A stretch of 64,000 nt of DNA from Hyphomicrobium sp. GTDB lineage: Bacteria > Pseudomonadota > Alphaproteobacteria > Rhizobiales > Hyphomicrobiaceae. The position numbers were made by a program, and so were the translations under genes. Location of the stretch: contig JAIEMV010000016.1 in the NCBI GenBank assembly GCA_019751875.1, forward strand, positions 1 to 64,000, in the 5' to 3' direction. The notes under the pieces are model-generated. The model did no database searches, had not been told where the DNA came from, and saw nothing but the letters and a program-made list of their open reading frames with translations. Positions 9,531 to 17,462 of the stretch are shown one piece after another (the first letter of the stretch is position 1; each line of letters begins with the position of its first letter).

Positions 9531-10832
9531 TTAGTCGCTGAGACGATCCTGTTGGTGGAGCGCCAACAGTTGGCGATTGGCCGTGGGATGTTCGATGATG
9601 TCGCGGGCCAACTCGAGCGCGCGTACCATTCTTCGCCTGAACTCGTCCGCAGAAAATCGGCCAGCATTTTCTCGACAGGCGTCCGGCAGAATCGCACTTG
9701 CGTTGCACTCGAATGCTTCGATTGCGTCGACTATGCTTTCTGCCGTCTGACGGCTGAAGAGAAAACCCGTTGGATTTCGGCTCTGCCCCAATGATGAAAC
9801 GATGTCGCGGGCACCCCCGCGACCAAATGCAATTACCGGCGTTCCACATGCCTGGGCTTCGCCCAACGCAATGCCAAAGTCCTCACATCCCGCGAACACC
9901 AGAGCGCGGGCGTTAGCCACCGTACGTATATATTCTGAGCGCTCGAGAAACCCGGTGAACTCAATATTAGGACCGGCGAGATCGCGAAGCGCGGAGGATT
10001 GCTGTCCTTCTCCAACCACGACTAGTCGGCGGTTCGGCATGGAACGAAATGCTTTCACCACCAGATCAGTGCGCTTATAGGGGGCAAGAAACGATGCCGT
10101 GACATAGTAGTCATCCTTTTCCGTGGTAAAGGCCATCTCCTCTAGATCAACCGGCGGGAATACAACAAGTGCATCCCGGCCATACACCCGCTTGATGCGC
10201 GCTCTGACGAAATTTGAATTGGCTACCATCACATCTGGAGAATGGGCCGTACGCACATCCCAGTTCCGGAGACGGTGCATAAAGTATCGGAATGCTAATC
10301 CTTTGGGCCCATAACCAAGGTTGCCTTGCTCAAGATAATTGAACTGCTCATCCCATGCGTAGCGGACAGGGCTGTGTACATAGCAAACGTGCGGTTGATC
10401 TGGACGAGTAATGATTCCTCTTGCGAATGCAGCAGATGACGATATCACCGCGTCGAAATGAGTGACGTCAAACTGCTCCATAAAGAAAGGGCAAGCAAAA
10501 AACGATGCTCTATAGTATTTTTCTATCCAGGGCAGCGCATTCAACGCAGACGTGTGAAAGCGCGCATTTGGGAAATAACGCTGCTTCACTTCCGCCGGCA
10601 AAAAATCAAATAGCGTAAATATTTCTGCGGGCTGAAAGGTCTGGTATAATTCAGATAAAACTCGCTCTCCCCCGCGGAACGATGGACACCAATCGTGCAC
10701 GAGAGCGACACTTTCTGCTATATCGCGCGCGGGGTGTGCGGCCGTACTCACGGCAGCTTTCTCATTGAACTTAGCCGTCTGCCATTGCTTTGGCACTATG
10801 GCGCTTCTTTCCATCTTGGCGGCTTTCCGCAT
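9531..10832 (-). CDS. Glycosyltransferase family 4, WbaZ/mannosyltransferase-like
   Basis: GT-B glycosyltransferase of family 4. VALVHDWCPSFRGGERVL near residue 43 is the N-terminal acceptor-side motif of the WbaZ/mannosyltransferase-like branch, and CYVHSPVRYAWDE near 147 is also characteristic. The C-terminal half has VTASFLAPYKRTDLVVKA, RLVVVGEGQQ and the E-x7-E donor-binding segment EDFGIALGEAQACGTPVIAF near 320-340. 433 residues, normal length. GAG-rich bases lie upstream of the ATG at 10832, 9 nt after the stop of the hydrolase gene, and its own stop is 13 nt before the polymerase gene, so the three are almost certainly co-transcribed. The mannose preference is inference from family resemblance only. 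Confidence 0.88.
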   Translation of the reverse strand: MRKAAKMERSAIVPKQWQTAKFNEKAAVSTAAHPARDIAESVALVHDWCPSFRGGERVLSELYQTFQPAEIFTLFDFLPAEVKQRYFPNARFHTSALNALPWIEKYYRASFFACPFFMEQFDVTHFDAVISSSAAFARGIITRPDQPHVCYVHSPVRYAWDEQFNYLEQGNLGYGPKGLAFRYFMHRLRNWDVRTAHSPDVMVANSNFVRARIKRVYGRDALVVFPPVDLEEMAFTTEKDDYYVTASFLAPYKRTDLVVKAFRSMPNRRLVVVGEGQQSSALRDLAGPNIEFTGFLERSEYIRTVANARALVFAGCEDFGIALGEAQACGTPVIAFGRGGARDIVSSLGQSRNPTGFLFSRQTAESIVDAIEAFECNASAILPDACRENAGRFSADEFRRRMVRALELARDIIEHPTANRQLLALHQQDRLSD

Positions 10833-10841
10833 CCGATCTCA

Positions 10842-12704
10842 TTAATTGAACAAGCATCCGTGCTTTGAGTGGAATTCGTCGGAACTGGTGAAACTCCTCA
10901 CAAGATCTTCTCGCGTAAGCCTTCCGCTCTGCAGGGCTGCCGTGTAATCGGCCAGACCACCTCCGTCGGGGGCACGGTCTAGAAGCATGAAGTAGGCCAT
11001 CGTAACAAATTGATTATCGCTCATTTCTGCGGCCGGGACGGGAAATGCGGCCGTTTTGTTGATGAGTTGTAAAATAACTTCAGAAATATCTTTGCCCGAT
11101 GCCATGGCCTTTTCGGCAAGGCCATGATCGGCGGCGCTTCCATTTCCACCGAGAACAAGCTGCACCAGATAGTCCGATCTTTGCTCGAGTTCTTCTCTGG
11201 ATGTGTCGCAGCTGAGGTTGCCCGCTGGAACCAGTGCCAGCGAGTACAACTTCGCATGGCGCTCTTTGAATTCATTGGAGTTTATAAGAGCCGCGAGGAA
11301 GTCTGCTCTCGTCATCCTGCGGTCGTCGAGGTCGCTTGCATAGCTTGACAGGCCACCGCCGTCCGCTTTGCGGCCAAGCAGCCAATCGTAGGCGAGAGCT
11401 ACATATTCTTTATTTGTTGCCGCCGCAGCTTTTGGCGCTCCGCCGAGTCCAGGAGCATCCAGTAGTCTAAGGATTAAGAGGTTTGGATCCCTGTTCAGCC
11501 GCAAAAAATTGTTGGCCTTTAGTGCTTCGTCACTCTTTGCGGGGCGCGCAAGTGCAAGACAGTAGGCGTATGAGACCACATCATGGAACTCCGTATCAAC
11601 CGTGTTGTGCCGAAACGGATCGCAGCCGTTCTCTCGCAGCGACGGGGTCATCCCTATGCGCTCCCCGGTATCGCCGGCTGCCAGCAATGATTTTGCCACT
11701 GGGTAGGCCGCCTTTTTTGGTCCTAAACTCCAAGCCCCCGTTGGTGACCGAATAACCGAGACGAGTCCCATTTGGGCTTCGACACTTGGCGCCCAATACG
11801 GCTCGTCGAGCAGCTCGTAAATCATCGCCGCTTCTACGTTGTATTTCGTTCTTAATTCACGAAGACGAATAATTGATCGGCGCAGCCCGTCGGCCTGTGC
11901 GTCTTCGCCCTGGCTGCTTCCTCCGAGGTTATTGAATTCCGTGACCCAAATAGGCTTGCCGAACTCGCTTAGTGCCTTAAAGCCCCATTCCGGATCATCC
12001 CCATACATGTGCCAAACGGAAATGTCCCATTCGACACCATCCCGGCGCATTCTTTCGAAGGCTCCGATGTGGCCCCAACCCGCCGTTCCCATTGCTCGAC
12101 GAATAGTAGGATCTGCCTCTCGAGCACCCGTACTCAGTCCGCGCAGGACAGACGATACTTTCTTCCAGCGAGGACCGTAGTACTCGTTTACCCCTACCCC
12201 ACCGGCGGGACCCCAGTCGCAATTATATTGAACTCCATCGTCCTGCATCTCGCAGGGCTGGATGATGGCATAGGACTCCAATTCATTGCCAAGTTCCCAT
12301 ACCTTGATATCACCTTTAAAGCGGGAGACCAGATTGAACGCGAGACTGCGCGCCTTCTCGAATAACTCATCTGGTTCCATTCTATCGAAAGCGAAGCCTG
12401 GCGTAATGACTGGCAAAACTTTAATGTTGTTTATCTTTGCCGCTTCTAGCACTGCCGCTAGTCGTTTCGCCTGACCTGGACTCCCGATATCAACTCGATA
12501 CCAAGACAATCCTAGGTCGCGCAGCAGTGCCATCTGAGCGTCGATGGAGATGTCTGGATAGGAGACAATAGGATGTCCATTCGCTCCCCACTCGATATCG
12601 GAGCGAAGTTCTTCCCCCATGGCAACCGGACTGAACGCAAGAGCGAGTCCTAACACTATTGAGGCTGCGAGAGATCCGTAATTGCGATGTAGCCACGATT
12701 TCAT
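10842..12704 (-). CDS. Secreted glycoside-hydrolase-like protein with C-terminal DUF4214 repeats
   Basis: 620-residue exported protein. A signal peptide is visible at residues 1-30 (basic start, hydrophobic core, cleavage near VAMGEE). Residues about 35-350 read as a (beta/alpha)8 glycoside hydrolase of clan GH-A type: WELGNELE at 136-143 gives the Asn-Glu acid/base pair (E141), and PIWVTEFNN at 251-259 gives the strand-7 nucleophile Glu (E256). Residues about 430-490 and 560-618 are two DUF4214 repeats (pattern A-x-LLxRxxDxGGL...S-x-EF). DUF4214 is found in extracellular and carbohydrate-associated proteins, function unsettled. Twelve nt behind the aminotransferase gene, it is part of the operon and likely trims or binds the polymer in the periplasm or outside. 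Exact GH family not assignable by eye. Confidence 0.75.
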   Translation of the reverse strand: MKSWLHRNYGSLAASIVLGLALAFSPVAMGEELRSDIEWGANGHPIVSYPDISIDAQMALLRDLGLSWYRVDIGSPGQAKRLAAVLEAAKINNIKVLPVITPGFAFDRMEPDELFEKARSLAFNLVSRFKGDIKVWELGNELESYAIIQPCEMQDDGVQYNCDWGPAGGVGVNEYYGPRWKKVSSVLRGLSTGAREADPTIRRAMGTAGWGHIGAFERMRRDGVEWDISVWHMYGDDPEWGFKALSEFGKPIWVTEFNNLGGSSQGEDAQADGLRRSIIRLRELRTKYNVEAAMIYELLDEPYWAPSVEAQMGLVSVIRSPTGAWSLGPKKAAYPVAKSLLAAGDTGERIGMTPSLRENGCDPFRHNTVDTEFHDVVSYAYCLALARPAKSDEALKANNFLRLNRDPNLLILRLLDAPGLGGAPKAAAATNKEYVALAYDWLLGRKADGGGLSSYASDLDDRRMTRADFLAALINSNEFKERHAKLYSLALVPAGNLSCDTSREELEQRSDYLVQLVLGGNGSAADHGLAEKAMASGKDISEVILQLINKTAAFPVPAAEMSDNQFVTMAYFMLLDRAPDGGGLADYTAALQSGRLTREDLVRSFTSSDEFHSKHGCLFN

Positions 12705-12716
12705 CTCTATGAGGAC

Positions 12717-14171
12717 CTAAATCGTATGGTCTTTCAGAACGACACGGAAGATGGTAGCGATTTCCTCAGCGAGAGCGGGCGTCACGCGGCGAGACGTCGG
12801 CAGATTGATCCCTTCTCTGGCAAGTGCGCGACTGTTCGGGCAGGCACGAGCGTATTTCTTGTACGCGGGCATTGACGAAAGGCTGTTAAAAAACGGTCTG
12901 ATGTCGATCTTTTCCTTCCTGCAGGCTTCTATCAAGTGTGGCCGGGCAGAGGCTGGCACTCTAGCGCAGGCAAACCAAATCACATCCTCGTACGGACGCT
13001 CTCTCTTCCGCATAAGTTCTATACCGTCGATGCCATCGAACGCTGCCTCATAAATTGACTGGACAGTTCTTCGCATCGCAAGAAGCTCGTCTAGTCGATC
13101 CAGTTGGGCGCAGCCAATGGCCGCCTGAATGTTTGTCATACGAAAATTGAAGCCTGGCTCTTCGTGCCAGTAGCGGCGTTCGGGGCGCATTCCGTGGTCA
13201 CGCAGCATGCGAAGGCGCGCAGCCAGATCCGCATCGTTAGTCAGGCAGATACCACCTTCTCCGGTCGTAATGATTTTGTTCGCGAAGAAGGAGAAGCTCG
13301 AAACGTGCGAGAATGAGCCAACTGGACGTCCGTTGTAGCTTGCTCCGTGCGCCTCGGCGCAGTCTTCAATCACGAAAAGACCGTGCTCATGGGCAACGTC
13401 CGAAATCTCCTCCATGGGAGCTGCGCGACCGAAGACGTGGACCGGCATTACGGCACGCGTCCGTGGAGTGATCGCCGCCCTTATTGCCTCGGGTGTGATG
13501 CACCAAGTGTCGGGATCAACGTCGACGAGAACCGGCCGTGCGCCGGCATGGATCACTGCGTTTGCAGAACCCGCAAACGTGAAGTCCGGGACAATTACCT
13601 CGTCACCCGCGCCAATGCCGAGCGACGCTAGAGCGAGTTGGAGAGAGACAGTTCCGTTAGAGGTTGCGATGCCGTGCGCCATCCCCATCCGTGAAGCAAA
13701 GCGCTGCTCGAACTCCGTGATGTATGCGCCAGTCGATGAGATCCAGGTCGAAAGAAACGCGTCGAGTAAATTTCGCAATTCACCGACTGCGAGATCAGGT
13801 TCGGCAACCGGTACAAACCGCCGCTTATGATCGAGCGTGACCCCGACAATCCTACACTCTGCATCTATCACTGGTATCGCAACAGAGTTTTGATCGTTCG
13901 TGGAGATGGGTTTTACAAACTGCTTCAGGGTTGCGTTTTTGAGATGAGCTCCAGCTGCGATCGCACCACGAAGATCGTCAATTTCAACACGTCCGAGCAG
14001 AACGCCCGTGCCATCACTAACGAAGACTGTACCACAGCCGTTCGAAACTGCACGCTCGATGCCTACCCAAATGGGGTCTTCCCGGTCGCATATGAAGTCG
14101 TTGGCATCGGAACGACTCAGCAGTCTCTCAGCGCTACCGTTGTCAACTCGACGCTCCGTAATGTTGTTCAT
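12717..14171 (-). CDS. CBS domain-DegT/DnrJ/EryC1/StrS aminotransferase fusion
   Basis: PLP-dependent nucleotide-sugar aminotransferase with an extra N-terminal regulatory module. Residues about 1-118 look like a CBS pair: GCGTVFVSDGTGVLLGRV is a clear first repeat, SVAIPVIDAECRIVGVTLD a shorter second. Residues 119-484 are a complete DegT domain: SNGTVSLQLAL (phosphate cup), VIEDCAEAHG with the PLP-ring Asp (D270), and SFSFFANKIITTGEGG with the Schiff-base Lys (K299). It transfers an amino group, normally from glutamate, onto a 3- or 4-keto nucleotide sugar. The start ATG at 14171 overlaps the stop of the heptose-kinase gene by 4 nt (ATGA), so the pair is translationally coupled. This suggests an amino-sugar, possibly derived from heptose. 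Confidence 0.88.
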   Translation of the reverse strand: MNNITERRVDNGSAERLLSRSDANDFICDREDPIWVGIERAVSNGCGTVFVSDGTGVLLGRVEIDDLRGAIAAGAHLKNATLKQFVKPISTNDQNSVAIPVIDAECRIVGVTLDHKRRFVPVAEPDLAVGELRNLLDAFLSTWISSTGAYITEFEQRFASRMGMAHGIATSNGTVSLQLALASLGIGAGDEVIVPDFTFAGSANAVIHAGARPVLVDVDPDTWCITPEAIRAAITPRTRAVMPVHVFGRAAPMEEISDVAHEHGLFVIEDCAEAHGASYNGRPVGSFSHVSSFSFFANKIITTGEGGICLTNDADLAARLRMLRDHGMRPERRYWHEEPGFNFRMTNIQAAIGCAQLDRLDELLAMRRTVQSIYEAAFDGIDGIELMRKRERPYEDVIWFACARVPASARPHLIEACRKEKIDIRPFFNSLSSMPAYKKYARACPNSRALAREGINLPTSRRVTPALAEEIATIFRVVLKDHTI

Positions 14172-15205
14172 GATACGCGCGCCTCGGCCATCTGATAATT
14201 GGTATCAAGTTCCGGGTTGAACAGAACTACGTTCGAGCCACTCTGCTCCATGCGAAATGGAACGTGGGCAAGATGAGAAAGCGCCGAACGCACTGCCACT
14301 TGCCTTTCCTTGGGAACATACAAGAGAAGGAAGCCACCACCTCCGGCTCCGAGGAGCTTTCCGCCTACCGCGCCGGCGTTACGTGCGCTCTCATAGAACT
14401 CGTCGATGTTTCGATTCGATACCGTGTCATCAAGACGCCGCTTCAGCATCCATGCTTCGTGAAGCAGTGCACCGAATTCCGAAATTGGTCGGCGCAAGTT
14501 GTAAAGTATCTGCTCTCCTTCATTGACGAAGGAGTGAATCGAACGCAATTCTTCTCGACGGTCGTTGAACCTTACTATTTTCTTCCGTTCTATTTCGTCC
14601 GCAGACCGCGTAAACCCGGTGAAGAACATCATAAGGTTATCCTCGAGCTCTGCTTTCCGGGCCATACTTATATGAACGGGCTTTATCCGGTGCTCACCGT
14701 TTTGGCTGAAATCAATTCTGTTCAGCCCGCCATACGCAGCCGCGATCTGGTCTTGGCAACCAACCGCTTCCTTGAGTAGCTGCTGTTCGACGCGGATCGC
14801 TTCTCGGGCGAGAAATGGCTTGGAGCATAGCCGACCAAGATTACCGAAATAGGCATTCAGCAAAGCGACGGTGAAAGCCGAGCTCGATCCAAGACCCGTC
14901 TTCGAAGGTAGATCGGCGTTATAGATTACCTCATAACCCGTATCGTCATGTTCACCGAAATTCTCAAGAACACACCGAACGACAGGGTGCTTTATCTGAT
15001 TTATTGAAGCAACTTCCTCTAGGATGCCCCATGCAATTCGGTAGTTGAAGTCGAAGACTGCTGGCAGGCGGCGCAGTTGCACATAGACGTACTTGTCAAT
15101 TGTCGTCGAAAGCACTGCCCCCGGCTCGCCCGTCGAGAACCATGCCGGATGATCTGTTCCGCCGCCAAAGAATGACACGCGCAGCGGTGTCCTGACGATG
15201 ATCAT
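14168..15205 (-). CDS. hddA: D-glycero-alpha-D-manno-heptose-7-phosphate kinase (HddA-like, GHMP family)
   Basis: GHMP-family sugar kinase, 345 residues. TPLRVSFFGGGTDHPAWF at residues 6-23 is the substrate-binding N-terminus of the HddA/fucokinase-like branch, PSKTGLGSSSAF near 105 is the ATP-binding GHMP motif, and GGKLLGAGGGGFLLLY near 300 is the C-terminal motif of HddA proteins. HddA phosphorylates D-glycero-D-manno-heptose 7-phosphate at C1 towards GDP-D-glycero-alpha-D-manno-heptose. The neighbours supply the next steps: a HAD phosphatase and nucleotidyltransferase fused at 17459-18709. Coupled by ATGA overlap to the aminotransferase. Related kinases can act on fucose or other sugars, so the heptose assignment rests on motif plus context. 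Confidence 0.82.
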   Translation of the reverse strand: MIIVRTPLRVSFFGGGTDHPAWFSTGEPGAVLSTTIDKYVYVQLRRLPAVFDFNYRIAWGILEEVASINQIKHPVVRCVLENFGEHDDTGYEVIYNADLPSKTGLGSSSAFTVALLNAYFGNLGRLCSKPFLAREAIRVEQQLLKEAVGCQDQIAAAYGGLNRIDFSQNGEHRIKPVHISMARKAELEDNLMMFFTGFTRSADEIERKKIVRFNDRREELRSIHSFVNEGEQILYNLRRPISEFGALLHEAWMLKRRLDDTVSNRNIDEFYESARNAGAVGGKLLGAGGGGFLLLYVPKERQVAVRSALSHLAHVPFRMEQSGSNVVLFNPELDTNYQMAEARVS

Positions 15206-15255
15206 GACGAGCCTTCCGGTTGACTACCAAAACTGAATTGCGCCACTTTTATAAA

Positions 15256-16188
15256 TCAGACGTTTGAGAACCGCCCATTTCGCAGCATTCGATAACCCTT
15301 GATAAGTTCGTCGATGCCGCGATCGAGTGTGACGTCCGCCTGCCAGCCGGTTGCCTCCAGCTTTTCATTAGAGACGATGTAATCGCGCTTGTCGGGATCT
15401 TCACCGATCGGCGCTTCTAGATAAACAAATCCGGGAACATGCTGCTTTATCCGCTCGCACAGCTCCAGTTTTGATAAATTCGCAGATGACAGTCCCACAT
15501 TGTAAGGCTGGCCACGCATTTTTGGATAATTGCTAAGCGCGTGTTCGAAGGCCTTCGCTACGTCCCTCAAATGTATATAATTGCGTTTGAAGTGGCCTTC
15601 AAAGACTACCAAGGCGCGATCGTTAACAGCCCGCCACGTAAAATCGTTTACGAGGAGGTCGAGCCTCATGCGCGGGGACATGCCGAATACTGTTGCCAGT
15701 CGCAGGGTCACTCCATTGCCGCTTTCGAGCACCGCCTGCTCTGCTTCGACTTTGGTGGACCCGTACAGCGAGATCGGATTGAGCGGAGTTTCTTCGGTGC
15801 AGAATTGACCAGATGTACCTATTCCGTATCCCGAGTTCGTCGTGGGATACAAGATAATCTGATCTTTCGATGAGTTTCTGACGATTGAGATGACCGCATC
15901 CCGATTTATAGTTTTAGCTCCGATGGGATCCTGTTTGCAAAGCGGTGCGCCTACCAAGGCCGCCAAGGGAATGACAACATCGCACTTCGCCATAAGCTTC
16001 TGGATCAGAGCCTCGTCGCGTGCGTCCCCCTTTATCGGCTCGAAGGTCGAGTATTCGCAGCATGCTGCGAGTTGGGTATCGCCTGCTTGAAAGGTGTCGA
16101 GAACGGTAACCGCATTGCCGTCCCTCAAAAGACGCGGGACGAGAATTGAACCAATATAGCCGGCGCCGCCGGTAACGAGAATTTTCAC
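15256..16188 (-). CDS. NAD-dependent epimerase/dehydratase (SDR) of the heptose block
   Basis: Extended SDR of 310 residues. KILVTGGAGYIGSILV at the N-terminus is the complete NAD(P)-binding glycine motif; PLAALVGAP, YPTTNSGYG and SLYGSTKVEAE (catalytic Tyr-x3-Lys) follow. It would oxidise, dehydrate or epimerise the nucleotide sugar made by the neighbouring genes, giving the keto group that the DegT aminotransferase could use. The start is GTG at 16188, overlapping the previous stop by 4 nt (GTGA), which indicates translational coupling; 50 nt separate it from hddA. Which carbon is modified cannot be read from sequence. Confidence 0.85.
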   Translation of the reverse strand: MKILVTGGAGYIGSILVPRLLRDGNAVTVLDTFQAGDTQLAACCEYSTFEPIKGDARDEALIQKLMAKCDVVIPLAALVGAPLCKQDPIGAKTINRDAVISIVRNSSKDQIILYPTTNSGYGIGTSGQFCTEETPLNPISLYGSTKVEAEQAVLESGNGVTLRLATVFGMSPRMRLDLLVNDFTWRAVNDRALVVFEGHFKRNYIHLRDVAKAFEHALSNYPKMRGQPYNVGLSSANLSKLELCERIKQHVPGFVYLEAPIGEDPDKRDYIVSNEKLEATGWQADVTLDRGIDELIKGYRMLRNGRFSNV

Positions 16189-17462
16189 TGCGCGCCCCCG
16201 ATCGCGATCGTCTGGTTTTGCGCCGTTTCAAAAGCATTCTCTTTCACTCTCAGCATCTCCGAAAAGGCAATCATGATGTGGTAAAGGGTGGAAGCAGGAA
16301 TCTTGCCAACTTTCGGTTTGCCGGACTCGTCGAAGTGGTCCATCCAAGCGCCTATTGGCTCGTATGCGAGATGCTTGGTGAGAAGACGGTTACAACTTTG
16401 GGCAAATACCGGCGTCGGATCTTTGTTGAACAGTTCGAAGGTGGCGACGGCCGCCTGTAGACGTTCTGCAATCGGCCATACACGTTCGCTGCGATCGACG
16501 ACTCTGCCGTCGCTGCGGAGCAGATCAAACACACCTCCTGATTCATGGTCGACGCCATATTTCTCCGCGAAGTGCACCAAGGCGCGCACATGGCAGCGAG
16601 TATCCCGTCCTGTGAGGCGCTGGTACCAAGAGAGTAGCCAAGCCCATTCGAATGAGTGCCCCGGCTCAACAATGAAGCCGGTGTTGTCCTCTTTTCGCAC
16701 GAGCCTCTCGTCGAACAACTCTGGGATCGTTCCTGTTGCCTCATCAAAGAAGTGGTTCTCAAAGAGAGCAAATACTTCGTCAGCCAGTTCGAGAAACTGC
16801 TGATCGCTGATGGCTTCGTAAGCGCTCAAAGCTGCCTCGAATAAGTGCATATGAGGATTTTGAAGCCGCGGTCCATCCGCGGGTCGCGTCGCGAGAAATC
16901 CGCGTCCGGTTGGATGGCGCATGTGCGTCGAAACAAACTTCAGCGTCTGTTTCGCCAGCTTTACAGCGGATCGGTCGCCGGTCGCACGGAAATACCAGCC
17001 AAGGGAGAACAGGACAAAAGATATGTCGTACAGATCTGGCGTATTGTCCAACGGACGCCCGTCGATCGTCACTTGGCGTAACCACCCAGCATCTTCGCCC
17101 GCCCAAGCTTTCGACGTTATGAAGCGGTAACCGTATTCGGCGACGCTTGCAGCGCCGGGCACGCCCAGTATGGCTGCGTGAGAGTAGACGTACACTTGTC
17201 GGGCTTGGACACGGGTTCGCTTAAAGTTTACATGCGGGTTTGTTCCGTCCAGCCGAAGCTCCTCCGCGAACCCGCCATACTTATAATCAACACCGGAGTC
17301 GCTCCAGAAGGGCAAAGCTCTTTCGAATAGCCATTTCGAGGCCTTTGAGATTATTGCGTCAGGCCCGATGAGATGCGCTTCTGGTTGAATACCAGTATAG
17401 CTCGTACCTTCACACTTAAGGTTGCGAATCCCGAGGGGTCTACTGGGAGCGAGTTCGGTCAT
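16185..17462 (-). CDS. AGE-family sugar isomerase/2-epimerase
   Basis: Member of the N-acylglucosamine 2-epimerase / mannose isomerase superfamily ((alpha/alpha)6 barrel), 425 residues. Family landmarks: RVQARQVYVYSHA near residue 65, LQNPHMHLFEAALS near 198, EPGHSFEWAWLLSWY near 250 and STLYHIMIAFSEM near the C-terminus; the His residues of the last motifs are the acid/base residues of the family. Known members interconvert GlcNAc/ManNAc, glucose/mannose or aldose/ketose pairs. In this operon no GmhA isomerase is present, so it may act on a heptose, which is inference. The ATG at 17462 forms an ATGA overlap with the upstream gene, and the 3' end overlaps the SDR start by 4 nt. An ATG 15 nt further upstream is less likely. 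Confidence 0.85.
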   Translation of the reverse strand: MTELAPSRPLGIRNLKCEGTSYTGIQPEAHLIGPDAIISKASKWLFERALPFWSDSGVDYKYGGFAEELRLDGTNPHVNFKRTRVQARQVYVYSHAAILGVPGAASVAEYGYRFITSKAWAGEDAGWLRQVTIDGRPLDNTPDLYDISFVLFSLGWYFRATGDRSAVKLAKQTLKFVSTHMRHPTGRGFLATRPADGPRLQNPHMHLFEAALSAYEAISDQQFLELADEVFALFENHFFDEATGTIPELFDERLVRKEDNTGFIVEPGHSFEWAWLLSWYQRLTGRDTRCHVRALVHFAEKYGVDHESGGVFDLLRSDGRVVDRSERVWPIAERLQAAVATFELFNKDPTPVFAQSCNRLLTKHLAYEPIGAWMDHFDESGKPKVGKIPASTLYHIMIAFSEMLRVKENAFETAQNQTIAIGGAQ

